Source: Nansenia antarctica (lineage: Eukaryota; Chordata; Actinopteri; Argentiniformes; Microstomatidae). From it: a stretch of DNA of 64,000 nucleotides. The notes below the pieces were generated by a model. The model searched no databases. It was given only the letters and a program-made list of their open reading frames with translations, and was not told where the DNA came from. The position numbers and the translations under genes were made by a program. Location: the NCBI GenBank assembly GCA_963989245.1, contig OZ022342.1:22889898-22953897 (forward strand), given 5' to 3'. Shown piece by piece: positions 10,422 to 23,215 of this stretch. The stretch's first letter is position 1; each line of letters opens with the position of its first letter.

Positions 10422-12367
10422 CATAAGGACGTTAATGTAGCCGAATTCAAATTATAATTCTATGTATTAAAAAAAGTCACAAAAGAAACAAACTGGAGTT
10501 TTGTTTCTCTATGTTTAACACAATTAAGCCTTATTATTTACCCCTCTATTTATTCACTGCATGGTTCAGTCCACCGCGCGCGAGCTGCTAGACGAGAGGA
10601 ACGTTACCGCAAATAGTCTGACAAGGTTTCCATGACCAACATGTCCTGCTGTCGAATGTGTGTGGGACAGATGGAGGACAGCCAGATTGGAAATGCATCA
10701 AATGTACGTGTGCGTGCGTGGACGACGTCGTGAAAGGCAAAGCCAAAGTCAGGGTCTCAAAAGAGAAAAGTAAAAAAAATCACTAAAAACAGTGGTTTAG
10801 TGATCTAATCACTGCGTGGATGATCTAGTTAGCTCGCTATAGCTAATTAACATTAACTTCAAGTATAGTTAACTTACAGTGCACTGTCAGTATAATTTCA
10901 GTTAAATGTATGAGATGAGTGCAATTTTGGTCCAAATATAGGTTATTAGAGCTCAGTGAATTTGTATCCAGCAGCTATGCACTCTTGCTATTATAGCTAG
11001 CTAGCTAGTATAATGTTACATGCTAATGACGTCATGCACAGATGCACCTCCCAGTTGAAGGAGAAGGAGGTGAGCAGTAGGAGTTTGGGGTTAACAAACA
11101 TATTTTGAATATTTTAATGTATGCTGCATTACCATGCAAGCATTGAATACAACTTTAGCTAATATTCATATTTAGTTAATAGTTCTTCCAGTAATTGCAA
11201 TAACATTGACCACTGGCATCTTAATAATATTGTTAGCTAGCTAGATAACATTGAAGTTAGCTAATCTGGTGTAATGTATGTATTATTATGTTAATACTAT
11301 TATAGGACATCTTATGAATTATGTACCTATGGATACTCCATGCCAGGGCCCTCTTAAAGCAAGGCAGCCAGAGAGGAGAGCAGAGGTGGTGGGGGGTAGT
11401 GGTGGTCTAGTAGTGGATAGTGAGTTGGACTTGTGATCGGAAGGTTGCGAGTTCAAATCCCGCCTGAAACCTCACCACTACTAGTGTGCCCTTGAGTAAG
11501 GCACTTAGCCTTCAGTTACTACAGGGGGAATGTCCCTGTAATTCGTAATTGTTTGGATTAAAAGCGTCTGCTAAATGGCAAAATTAATTAAAATTAAAAA
11601 AAATAAGAGGTAAAGAGGCAGAAGAAGAAGAGCAAGAACAGGACAATGACAGCAGCACAGCAAGTTGGCTTCATCACTAGATTTCAAGGATCTTATTAAA
11701 GATTTTGCTACTAAGAAGGCCCAGCGTTTAGCTTTGATTTGATTTGATCTCTTTACTCCTATCTTGAATCGTTGTGCATTAGGCTAGATATAGTTTTTAG
11801 CTCTCCAGGTATACTATTCCACAGTACTGCCGCAGTGTAAAAATAAAAATCTTCCCATTTCACATTAAATTTCCCTGGCACCATGTCTGTGTTGCTCCCT
11901 CTTGTATAAGACACGTTTGTCTTTGTGTGAAACAAGCAATGCTGAGTCAGTAAATATCTCTGCTGTAATTCTTCATTGATCTAATCCTGACAGTATTATG
12001 GCCAACTGATCTTTTTTTTTTTTTTTTTTTTTTACAAGATCTACATTTATTTAGACACAATACCACCCCATTAAAATAATATTTTTATAATTGGGTTCCA
12101 ATCTTCATTTAATTATACTTTTGTCCTTGTGTTGTTCAAGTCTTAATTTAATAAGTTAAAGAATGTTGAGATTTCTTTGCTGAATTGTTGATTCCTGTAT
12201 TAACTGTAATTTTAAATTACATTTACAAAAGATGTCCATCATTGGATTGCTTGCAGTGCATCAATAGTTCATCAACTTCAACTGGGTTTAGGTTGATGGG
12301 TGGTTTAGGTGGGGGGGCCCAAAATGATATTCTGTCATGGGGCCCAGAATCTCTAGCGGCGCCCCTG
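10283..12367. mobile_element. Non-autonomous hAT-like element, 2.1 kb
   Basis: It is bounded by perfect 15-bp inverted repeats CAGGGGCGCCGCTAG and CTAGCGGCGCCCCTG. The flanks are a perfect 8-bp target duplication CCAGGCAG (10275-10282 and 12368-12375), the size expected for hAT transposons. There is no convincing transposase frame inside. It carries a tRNA-derived SINE (about 11397-11600), an (ATT)n microsatellite near 10388 and a poly-T run near 12010. Removing the element and one target duplication restores the LINE reading frame across the site. Confidence 0.9.
11397..11600 (+). repeat. tRNA-derived SINE with L2-type tail
   Basis: The 5' part has a pol III-like layout: an A-box-like stretch TAGTGGATAGTGAGTTGG, then a B-box-like GAGTTCAAATCCC. 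The 3' part has GGATTAAAAGCGTCTGCTAAATG, the tail that fish SINEs share with L2 LINEs, followed by an A-rich end. It is nested inside the 2.1-kb hAT-like element. Confidence 0.8.
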
Positions 12368-12985
12368 CCAGGCAGCATAGAAGTGCCCTTGCCAAGTTTA
12401 GGTGTGGAGTCGCTCCCTTAGCCCTGGAAACCGGCAGATACACTAACACCCCAGTGGAGAGTCGTTTCTGCACACTATGCAACAGTGGTTCGATTGAATC
12501 CGAAGCCCACGTCTTATTACACTGTGAACTTTACAACGACATGCGCGCTGATCTTTTTATCTTTTTATCAAAACACTATGAGAATTTTAATGTCTTTGAT
12601 GACCAAAATAAATTGTGTACAATTTTAGCTGGTGAACACTGCATAAATGAATGTGCCAAGGCCTGCCACCTCATCCTACAAAGAAGAGTAGCCTTCATGA
12701 GCATCGCACAATAAACTGCCCCCTCCTCCTTTTTTTTTCATATTTCATTGCCTTTACATATTGTATTTTATTGTAATGCCAATGGTATTTGTTGTGTAAT
12801 AGTTCAAGTGTAATAGTACTTGAATGTACGTTTTTAATTTGTATTGCTATGAATTGTATTGTGTCTCACAACTCCATGTGAGTAGTCCTCAACTTTTTAA
12901 TGCACCTTTTGTTGCTGTTCTTTATACCATACCTATTTGTTGAGGAGTGACACATAAATAAAGATATATCTATCTATCTATCTAT

Positions 12986-14832
12986 GTTATGTGCAATATA
13001 ACTTATGTTCAGTCACATCCCTGTGTTGTCATATCATGAGCCCTTAACAAGCCAGTGTAAGGCGATCAACTTCTCCAGAATTGATTTAATTGAGTCGTCA
13101 CTTACAAGGGAGTTCGTTTAATCTCAACGAGACGTCCTTGATATAACTTCTTAAGATAAAATGATCCAATCAAATATTAGGCACCACTACTGAACTGTTC
13201 ATTAAGAGAATATTTATTCAAGCACATCAGCAAGCAATAATAGTTCATTTCCATGGAAAAGTGGTCCCATCTAGTTTCACCTCCGCAGGCCAGTATCAGC
13301 TAGCCGTCAATAGGTTAACTGCAGAAGCTTCACCAAACAAGAACCCCGTTTAGCCTTGGTACATAGTCCTTTATACATTTGATTTAACATTTGGGGCTGG
13401 GCTGTCCCTCCCCCCCTATCTGGTAGTTTTTTAATTGTCAGCATAAAATCTGTTGCAGCTGTGAGCAAGTGTTTTAGTTAGTTATGTGGCCTTCAACTCC
13501 TCTCTGTGTGGGTGCGAGAGTGTACTGTGTGTTATCTTCTCCCTCTGTGTCCCTCTGCGGTCACACCCCCTGTCTGGGGCTCGTTAATCACATATGCACA
13601 CACAGCTATGTATTTAAAAAACAGGTAAGCACACAGTTATGTTTTTAGGATGTAGCCTACAGACATTTTTATACAGTTACCTTGGGTATATTCTACGAGC
13701 GTTCTAAAGCACTGATTGGCCAGTTATTTGATCATCAAACCCATTCTCTCATGACTAGGTCAGTGTGTCCTTTATCAGAATAGCTTGTGAAAACATAACT
13801 GTTGAAGTTACACAGTCCTATGACTTAGGATTCGATTAACATGTTAAAATATAGTATAGAAGAATAGACTTATCATTAATCATTAGTTATGAAAGTATAA
13901 AATCAGTACAGAAAAATAGAATATCATAACAGCAGGTATAAAATGGTTGTTAGCACATAGGTAAAAATAAGTAATTTACAGGCGGTTTGAATCATAAAAC
14001 TTTCTTTTAGTCAGGAGCTTTTCTTCATGTCGCTCAAAAACAGAAACTCTCTTTTGGCTAATTGCGAGACCTTCCTATTGTTCTCAACTGACCTCAGTCA
14101 CATATTATTTAAATGAGCACATAGTACATGATTTATGACTTCTAGTTATTTTAATACAAATTCCCAACACCAGGTAAGATAAAATGATAAATATCTCTCA
14201 CAGAGATAATTCTTACAACACAGAGTAATGTTATATATTAGCTCCTTAACTTCACTCATACAGTAAATGAATAAACGTCACTCATACAGTAATTGAGTCT
14301 GCACAGCGCCATCTGCTAGCTACCTATAACTTTATCTAAAATTGAAATATAGACCAGAACATTTTATTTTAACTCAACGAGACTAACCGGCATACATAAT
14401 GGTCGAATAAAGTGAAATAAAGAACAATTGAAATTAATTATATTTCAACAACAAATCTGGTTGAGTAGGATAGCTAGCTAATTAGTTTAGCCAAAACTGC
14501 ACGTGCGCTTTTTTTTCTTCCACCATACTTCAACCACAGATGTCGTTAGGGATGCCAGCATTTTAATGTGAGGGAGACATTTGCAGATAATCATACACAC
14601 GGTTCTAGTGTTGTTGTATCAGAAAATGTTTTTATGAAAAAATCCACGAAAGCATCTCATAAGATGCCAGTCCAGTGCAGTGGTACTACAATTCTAGGTC
14701 TTAACACGGACTACCATCACAATGGCCTACCGTTCAAATGTATCCTTTAGCCTTTAGTTTACGAATGGCATCTCTTTCTAACAACTGATGCATGTGTTAA
14801 ATGAATTCCCATGCACTCTGTGTTCACTGCAG
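12986..14832 (+). promoter_or_regulatory. 5' flank of ADAD copy 2
   Basis: About 1.85 kb between the LINE tail and the first coding exon of ADAD copy 2. No recognisable protein is seen. Equivalents are at about 23220-24916 and 41810-45038. Unit 3 lacks about 170 bp (near 24127, matching about 13873-14042 here), and unit 4 has a hAT insertion. The 3' part probably contains a noncoding first exon, since the coding exon has its own acceptor (CTGCAG at 14827-14832). Confidence 0.4.
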
Positions 14833-14841
14833 GTACTAATC

Positions 14842-17800
14842 ATGGTGGACGAAGATGTTGTACGTAGCCGGCTGCCTAGAAAGGCGGCCTCTCTTATGCA
14901 CAGGGGCAGCAGCGGCGCTTTGGGACGACATTTCTGTGTAAGTGGTGACACTGATTCCAGTAACCCAGACGTTTTTGGGGCTCTGCTACCAGAGGACTAT
15001 AGGCCCATGAGGTCTTCCCTCGCCAAACCCCTGCATAGCCTTATACTGCCTGACCCAATGCTGGAGGAGGAGGACGACTCTGATGATGACGACAGTGATA
15101 GCGACGACAGTGATGGCCTCTCCCTCCTTGGCACATCCCCACCCAAGTTGGACAACAGCTTCCTAAAATTGGGGCTCCAGGACCAGTCAAACAACCTGCA
15201 GAGCAGCCCCGAGAGTGGAGGTTAGGGGCCAGGTGCTCTCACTTGATGATCAAACTGATATTGAATTCATATTAAACAACTTGTGAGTGTATTTAGAAGG
15301 GAACAGGTTATTTTGTGATGGAAGTCAGTGGAAACATTCACAGCTAGGCTTGAGGATTATAACATGGGGCATAAACCTGTTTGCCTTTTCTAACAGTTTG
15401 ATTGAATAGTCTTCCATACTGTAGCCTACATACTGCATGATCTGCCAAGAGTCAGGGTTAGTACATCTCTTCTTCTGACTATGAAAGCATCTGCTTTTCT
15501 AGTGGGTTACACTGACTGGCACATGCATCGGATGGCAGCAGTGTCCAGTAACATGTTTGACGACCTCCTGAGGGAGTGTGCCCAGTTCCACAGCTGCAAG
15601 AGCGGCCTGGCTGCCCTCGTCCTGGAGAGAGGTGAGGTCTTCTCTCTGCTCACTGGGGAATCTCAGGGATACAAACTAGTCACCTTTTCCATTTTTAATC
15701 CAAAGTCACGTCTTTTTTTATTTTTATGCATCCGAACCCCCCAAGAAGGTCTGTTTCCACAACTCTCGTTGACCTTCTCACCTTTTCAACTCCGTCCCTG
15801 GAATCTATTCAATAATAATACACTACAAAAATATGTTAACGACTGTAAATGACACCTATTTTTGATGAGCATGTCTAATGTACGCACACACAGTTTATGT
15901 GTCGTCCATGTGTGTTATATATATATGTGTCTATAGATTGTGAATAGTTTATGGATGTGATTCTCCCACATTATTCCCTCTCCAGAGCTGTGTGACACTT
16001 GGGACCAGTCCTATGTGCGCTACAACGTTGTGGCGTTGGGCACGGGCGAGTCAAGCTGCAGTGACTGGCTCTGCTTCAGTGGCACCATGGTGCATGACTG
16101 CCATGCCATGGTCATCGCCAGACGGGCTCTCCAAAGGTACATCAGCCTGACAGGAGTTTTGTTGGATCGTCTGGACTTACTTACTCACTTCACTCACTTG
16201 TTTGGTTTGTTTAGCTATTAATACTGGAGACTAGTAAATGATGTGTCCGATCCTGTATTTCTATTCAGGTTCTTGTACAAGCAGCTTCTGCTGTTCTTCA
16301 GCCATGACCCAAAGTGCAAGGAGCGCTCCATCTACGAGAGAAACTCAGACAGCCACCTGCTCCAGCTCAAGCCCAAAACCTACCTTCACCTCTACACCAA
16401 CCAGACCCCAAGAGGGGCAGCACAGTGCGGTTCCATGTGAGTGTGTGCATTTTCATACTGGCTGCTGTTGTTGAGTGTCCAATGCGGAAATCTTAATTGC
16501 TTGCATCCACTCAGAAGTGTAAGAATTGGATGGCAATTACATTTTGGGGCAGTTTACATTTCACTAATTTAGTGATCTAATTGAGTGACCCTGTGAGAGT
16601 GATTGTGTGCATCCTCTGTCCCCATAGGAACTCCCTGAATCTCTACAGTTCCCTGATGCTGCAGTGCCATGCTAAGGGCTCTCTGATCCCTGTGGCTCTC
16701 CTCCATCCGGGTGTGTGGGGCGCCCGGGTCTGCTGCATGTCCGACAGTGACAAACTTTGCCGCTGGGCCGTCACCGGGGTCCAGGGGGCGCTGCTGAGCC
16801 ACTTCATTGAGCCACTCTACATCATCAATGTGGTCCTAGGTAAGTAACCAAGGATGCATTACAATCACAGTAGCATAGGCCGCCCTCCCTTGTAGGACTG
16901 ACGGACAGTGCTCCAGTGACACTAAGCCTCTAGTCCCCCCCGTCCCCCGGCCAGGAATGGCTGTTCTATGTTCTACGGTAAGTAGCCGTTGACGGCTTTG
17001 GTTTTCAAACCATAATACAAACACAACAAGCAAAATCTTAATGCTGACTTTTGGTACATTTTGAAATAGTCACTGAATCTTTCTCAATCTAGTCTGTTTT
17101 CCCTGAATAATGTGCTGTGTAATACTGGTGTGTGATACTTTTCTCAGGGCCTTAACTGGTTAAGAAGGAATTTTGAGAACTTGGTTCTGGTTTACTGGTC
17201 CGTTCAGGTGACTCCAGCTATAACTGGGACAACGTGTCGGACGCAATCAACAATCGCCTGGGGGATGACTGGGAGGAGCAGCTGGTCCCACCCTTTAGGA
17301 AACAGAGGATATTCTTCCTAGGTTGTGACGGGGTGGCGCCTCAACACAGCTCTCGCCACTGCAAAGACCTCAGCATCAACTGGTGCCTCGGGGACCTGAG
17401 CATCGAGGTGCTGGACAGCACAACAGGCTTTGTTGTCGATGGGTAAGTCAATGGTGCTACTGGTAGACGATGCTCGTAACATGGGAACAATTTAAGTATT
17501 TTTGATGAAACATAGATGATCTCGATGACTACTTTCATACTTACCGTACATGGTATACTACCATTACAATGAAGTCTGATGGGTACTGAGGACCCATCTC
17601 TTCAGACTACATCTTGCCTGTCCATCTTGACTGTAAAGACCTCTTCACTCCCCACTACCCTGTACAGTTCCTCTACTGTATATATAAAAAAGATCCTTCC
17701 TTCTTCTAGCATTGTGACTGCCAATAGCACCTGCTCCTAGCATAGATTTGTTCTTATGATGACTGATGTGATTCACTTACTTGTTAGACACGTTTGTAAG

Positions 17801-18337
17801 TTGCTTTGGATAAAAGCGTCTGGTAAATGTCAAACATTGAAAAACAAATTATGTAAATGTATAATTTCATTGTGGAGGGAGCTTTCTATGTAGGCGTAAT
17901 GCTCTCTCTGGCCCCTTAGCTTCCCAACTGTGAGTGGGCCTGGCTTCTCCAGCAGACTGTGCAAGAGAGCCCTCTACTGTAACTTCTGCAAAATTGCAAA
18001 GCTGAGTGGGCAAAGTTCTCTACTGAACCTCCAAACCTATCACAGTGCCAAGGTGAGTTGTTGAGCCATGAATCAGTAGATATCCTGGCACCCTTGGACC
18101 TGTATTTGTCTGCACTGCATATAGGCGACATCGTAGCCATATCATGTGCTACCGAATATCATCTGGCCAAGATTGTGTTGACAGCATGAATGTGAATTTT
18201 GTGTGATGTGTTCCTTCTTGTTTCAGTTGGAAGCCAGTCTCTATCAGAATGCCAAGATGGTTGTCAACCACCAGTTCCTCTCCAATGGCGCAGGACCCTG
18301 GGACTCCAAACACCTGGTCGACAGCTTCAGCCACTGA
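14842..18337 (+). CDS. ADAD-like pseudo-deaminase, copy 2 (complete)
   Basis: Eight coding exons join in frame to 505 aa: 14842-15220, 15503-15631, 15986-16136, 16269-16436, 16628-16839, 17208-17442, 17920-18052 and 18227-18337, all with GT-AG borders. Residues 1-126 are a leader with a Ser/Asp/Glu tract (75-91). Residues about 127-505 are an ADAR-type adenosine deaminase fold. In the motif HDCHAM the zinc-binding His (H209) is kept, but the catalytic Glu is Met (M211). The two zinc cysteines are replaced by R268 (in TPRGAA) and D315 (in MSDSDK). It is therefore predicted to be inactive, as known for the ADAD1/ADAD2 family of germ-cell RNA-binding proteins. No double-stranded RNA-binding domain is visible, unlike the known family members. 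The start is the first ATG after the acceptor. Confidence 0.82.
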
Positions 18338-19089
18338 GTCCCATGGGTGTGGGCGTAGTTTTGTTTGAAAGAGGAGTTTGAATTTGTGATTTGTGCCTAA
18401 TTTCAGCATTAAGCATGCAGTAATGTTCTTTAGTTTGAAGTTCTGTTTGGTTTCACATTCATGTTCATGTTCAATAATGTGCAAAATAAAAACAGAAAAG
18501 TCTGAAGATTTAGTTTGAAGTATTGCATTAGAAGGGAAAACAAACAAGTATATCTTGCCCAAGCTTAGGACCTAAATCCCCAAAGGTAATAATGTCATTT
18601 ATTTACATGTACCACACCATCTCCGAAATCTCCTTACATTAGTACACCGGGACAGTTAATACAAGAGTAAACTTAAAATGTATTTTTGAATAAAAAACTC
18701 AGAAACAGGTTTATCATATTTTCACATGATACAACAAGCCACTTAAAAGAACAAAACTGAACTGGCAAAGTGCCTTAAAATTTAAGCAGCTCTGTCACCA
18801 ACTATACCCCATTAACCATCTGAGATCAGACGAAACAAATGGATGCATACGTTTTGCACGCATAAGTCTTTCTAGAAATGGTAAAATCCAATTATTAGTT
18901 TTCCTATGTGACAGTTATTATTTGGACTGGTTAGGGTGACAGGAAGATGACCCCTACATACAGTAATTCAGAACACAAACCCCTGGAAATACCTAAAGTA
19001 CTGACCAAGCGTCAAAGGAGACCTCTGATACTAGGCATCATCTTGACTTCGGCTGCCTGTTACACCGTCACTTCAGCCCCCCTCTGTTG

Positions 19090-20844
19090 CTATAGCGCCG
19101 GTCGTCCATTGAGCTTGTCGTGCATGAGGTTCAGGGCTCCGCTGGCAAAGTCTCTGAGCACGTTCACAGTCTCTCTCTGGAGCTGCAGGGACTCACGCAC
19201 AAACTCCTGCTGCGTCTCGGCCAGCTGCTGCACCGACTCAGACAGGAGCTCCAGGGAGCGCGACACCGTCTCCATCAGCACGTTGGTGGCGGAAGGGGGG
19301 AGCAGGTCATCCCCGTGGTCATCGTCCGAGGCTACAAACTGGGGTTCAGTGTCTTAAGAAAGAGGAGGTAGTGGTCACTTTGTGTATATTACGTTCCTTC
19401 ACCCTTTCACATTGAATTAGTTACGTACAAAAACATTTTTTATGTCCTTACCTTCAGTAGTGGGTATTTCATACTGCATTTCATAAGACAGCTGTGACGA
19501 ATCTCCTGCAATAAATAGACACAATTAAACCATACATAAAACCAGACAAGTAAAGATTTACTACAACTGACGTTATTTAAACCCAGAGTTGTCCATTTCA
19601 AAGCACTTCAAAGAACTCACGAGATGTGCCACTATAGTTTGGCATTGAATGGTCATCTTTGTGTTGCGACGGGAGCAGTCCAGGGCCAGGTATAGGCATC
19701 CCCATGGGAATGGGCATGCCCATGGAATGTGGGGGCGGTGGTGGCATTGAGGCCATGTCCATCCCTCCATTGGGGGAGCCATGGATTCCAGCCATGTCCT
19801 CCTCTTCCTCTTCTTCCTCCTCCTCGTCCTCCGGCCCTTCATCGTCGTCTCCTAGTGGGCGATAAGCCTCCCCGGGGCGCTGCCCTCGCTTGTTATCCAA
19901 CTCAAGGATCTGGTGCACAATGTTCTCTGTGGGGCTGAGGTACCGTGACAGCCGCTGGACCCCCTTGTAGGCCGGCACCCCAGACCGCATGGCCCACACC
20001 TTCCGGTTATAGTTAGAGTTGAGGTCAGACCACTTCTTGATGATCTCGATGACCTCACGCTGGCACTCGCCAATCTCATTCACACGGGCGGTGATCTCGG
20101 CCCACTTGCGCTTTGTGATGTCCCTCGGCACGCCGCGGTTAAACTGGCCTGTGGAAATTACAGAGACACATACGAAACTGCCTGGTTCAGGTGGCAATAA
20201 TATATATCCAATACCACAAGTGGCACAGTGCATATCCAACACATTAAATTTGAATTTGGCTCAATTCTGACATAACACTTGCATGAGCCTAGAATGACAA
20301 CCAAACAGTGATTGTAATTTTTGTTTTACTTTAAATCAAACATATCAGATCTGGGGACCTCGCATCCACCTGACATTTAAAAGCGTGCCATATGTCACCT
20401 GTGTTTGCATTTAATCATGTGTTAGTGTTTCACGTTACAGCCAGTCACAAGCCAAATCCAAATATAGCTGGTGTGGAAAGGCTTTGGTTACCATTCTGTC
20501 ACCATTCAATGTGTTTAAATTTGGCTACAACAAACAAGGCCAAAGACCTCCTCATCCCTGTGGTTTCGCAGATCAGATAATAATGCTTCTTTTGTTTAGT
20601 TACACCCCACCCCCCCAAAGATCGTGACAGATACAAATAGGGATGGATCTTAGTGCAAGACATAATAAGGCAAGTGTCAGTATGGCACAGAGGGCTACGT
20701 GGAATAAGGGTACATACCCACAACAATGTGGCGGTTCTTCCTGACTTCATCCAAAAGTATATGGACCTCACTGAAGGTAAAACAGGCTTTTCTCTTTTTG
20801 AAGCGCGTGACACTGTCTTGGTTGAAAAGGTATGGGGTAGACAT
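19090..20844 (-). CDS. Myb/SANT-like DNA-binding protein, copy 2
   Basis: Exons 20718-20844, 19621-20148, 19452-19505 and 19090-19352 give 323 aa. The layout matches the other copies: SANT-like domain, acidic tract, Pro/Met linker, coiled coil. Compared with copy 4 the DNA-binding domain has R21C, K44Q, T51R, K54T, K86N, C87S, D88N, T89Y, K90N and A94W. Just after it come A101P, D112Y and P133R. The acidic tract and coiled coil are unchanged. Sixty-two linker residues are missing in frame. Intron 1 lacks the L2 seen in copy 1. It is convergent with ADAD copy 2. Confidence 0.8.
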
Positions 20845-21896
20845 CTTCCACTCACTATGCCTTTCTCTGGCTTCAGTCTGCTTCTGGCTCCTGGCTGCAA
20901 GTTGTCAGAAATATTGTAAACACCATAGCCAAGTATACAGACAGTGCAATAATTTACATACACACTTTAGAGAAACTGCTATCAAATACATCAAAATAAC
21001 ATTAAATATGTTTGATAAACTGAAACCAATTTGTATTATCTCAAATATAATTTGAAAACGTGTAGTAGGCTACCATGTAGGCTGTTCACAGTTTGTAAGG
21101 ACAAGATGGGGAAATGAGCAGGTCGATGGGGAAATGAGCAGGTGGATGTACAGCGTACGGCGAATGAGACGTTTCAGGCGCGAACACAAGTTCATAAGCA
21201 CAGCATGCACAGGAATAAGCACGTACGGCTCCACTCATCAGCTCATTGAAACAGTTTGGTACCGAAATATGAAGCATTAAGCACGCCTAGCGCCGCTCTA
21301 GGAGATGAGCTCTGGAGTCTGTAGCATCCCTCAACACTCATCTTCACTCTTTTGTTGATCAGTCGTCATCAGCCTGTGCAGTCAGCTGAGTGCCAATGTA
21401 CCTTGGCTTACTGACTAGAGCAGGTACGCCAGCTAGTAAACCAACCAACAAGAACATAAATGCGTGACTAGCCGCTAGTTAACGTCAACGCTAGCTAACT
21501 AACAAAGACACGATGTAGTATTTACGTAGCCGAAGACGTCTCCACAGGCTTTTGTAACAGACAGTATCACTTTTAAAAAGTCCAATGCTGTGAATAAAAA
21601 CAACCGTTTCGTATGCAGGTTTGGGCGTATGTTTATTCGTACATAATGACAACGTGAGCTAGCTAGCTATCGTTAGCTTGCCAGTCACGTCTAGTCATTG
21701 GAAGAATCTGCAAAATTGTAACATTTGTTCACGTAGCTATCGTATCTTCAATAATTCACAGGGACAAATAAATACTACGACCATTGTCTCAACCTTAAAA
21801 ATGTTATTGTGCAGAGTGAATTTACCTTCCCGATCAATAAAGGTTGCGTTATCTCTCTGAGGCGAGTCCAGAAACTTCGTAGCTGACTAGCTAGCT

Positions 21897-23215
21897 TGAT
21901 TTGCTGACCTCTTGTGGTCTTGCAAGCAGCCAAGAAACGCAAAGCATATGGTTTTGATGGGCTACCTGCTGATGTTCTGAAAAGATAAAAGGCGGGGGGA
22001 AAGATAAAAGAATACCTGCAAACTATCGAGGGATTACTTTGACCTCTGCTGTATATAAACTGTTCTGCTGTGTATTACATAACAGGGTCTCTGAGTGGGC
22101 GGAGTCCAACAGCATCATAACAGATGAACAAAATGGGTTTAGAAAGAAAAGGAGTTGTATAGACCATATTGCCACTTTAACTACTATTATAGACTCCAGG
22201 AAAAAGCTTAGAAAATCTACCTTCTGCTCTTTTATCGATTTTTCCAAAGCCTTTGATCATATTAACCGTAGCATGCTATGGGAGAAGTTGTCAGCTGTAG
22301 GCCTACATGGCAACATCCTTAACTATCTTACTGCTCTGTACGAAAATGTGAAATGCTGTGTCCATGTAAATGGTAGCCTTACAGATTGGTTCCCAGTCGA
22401 CATCGTCGTAAAACAGGGCTGCATTTTGTCACCTGTTCTGTTCTCCATATATATAAATGACATAGCAATTAAGTATAGCAATTAAGGCCCTGGGAAAAGG
22501 TGTCCCTATAGGAAATGAAAAGATCTCTATACTTTTATACGCAGATGATATTACCCTGATTTCTGAGACAGAAGAGGAACTACAGGAGATGCTGACACTG
22601 GTCCATAGTTGGTGCCAGGAGTGGAAACTAAATATAAATGTTGATAAAACCAAAGTAGTGCATTTCAGAAATCCAGTAAAGCCCCTGTCCAGTTTTTGTG
22701 GAGAGTCGTTTCTGCACACTATGCAACAGTGGTTCGATTGAATCCGAAGCCCACGTCTTATTACACTGTGAACTTTACAACGACATGCGCGCTGATCTTT
22801 TTATCTTTTTATCAAAACACTATGAGAATTTTAATGACTTTGATGACCAAAATAAATTGTGTACAATTTTAGCTGGTGAACACTGCATAAATGAATGTGC
22901 CAAGGCCTGCTACCTCATCCTACAAAGAAGAGTAGCCTTCATGAGCATCGCACAATAAACTGCCCCCTCCTCCTTTTTTTCATATTTCATTGCCTTATAT
23001 TGTATTTTATTGTAATGCCAATGGTATTTGTTGTGTAATAGTTCAAGTGTAATAGTACTTGAATGTACGTTTTTAATTTGTATTGCTATGAATTGTATTG
23101 TGTCTCACAACTCCATGTGAGTAGTCCTCAACTTTTTAATGCACCTTTTGTTGCTGTTCTTTATACCATACCTGTTTGTTGAGGAGTGACACATAAATAA
23201 AGATATATCTATCTA
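21897..23215 (+). mobile_element. Truncated jockey-like LINE at unit 2/3 junction
   Basis: The same LINE as at 8203, without the hAT insertions but with an internal deletion. The RT palm is retained through YADDITLI (about 22535-22560) and on to FRNPVKPLSSF. It is then fused directly (about 22695) to the C-terminal knuckle region, which ends at 22958 and is followed by a (TATC)n tail near 23205. The frame also breaks near 22485, where a small duplication of AGCAATTAAGTAT sequence occurs. It is a pseudogene. Confidence 0.78.

Larger units (their letters stand above)
8203..12985 (+). mobile_element. Truncated jockey-like LINE at duplication junction, interrupted by two hAT elements
   Basis: A decayed non-LTR retrotransposon. 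The reverse transcriptase part is at about 8330-8850 (motifs NGFRKKRS, FIDFSKAFDHIN, QGCILSPVLFS, then YADD just before the first break). The thumb/C-terminal part is at 9642-10282 and continues at 12376-12714 (ETGRY... with a CxxC...HxxxC zinc-knuckle-like motif). It ends at 12712-12714 with TAA, then an AAATAAAG signal and a (TATC)n tail. A stop codon breaks the frame at about 8660. The endonuclease and part of the RT fingers are missing. The exact clade is uncertain; the C-terminal knuckle fits the jockey/I group. Confidence 0.75.
8203..21896. repeat. Tandem segmental duplication, unit 2
   Basis: A 13.7-kb unit that begins with a truncated LINE at the junction and continues through the ADAD 5' flank, all ADAD exons of copy 2, SANT copy 2 and its 5' flank. 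The only insertions unique to this unit are the two hAT-type elements inside its LINE. It lacks the Rex1, foldback and gypsy insertions of units 3 and 4, so its ADAD gene is uninterrupted. Confidence 0.92.

Noticed and set aside
14568..14750. 60-codon frame upstream of the ADAD start
   Set aside because: It is conserved between units only because the DNA is nearly identical. It shows no domain and is not joined by clear splice sites; at most it is 5' untranslated sequence.
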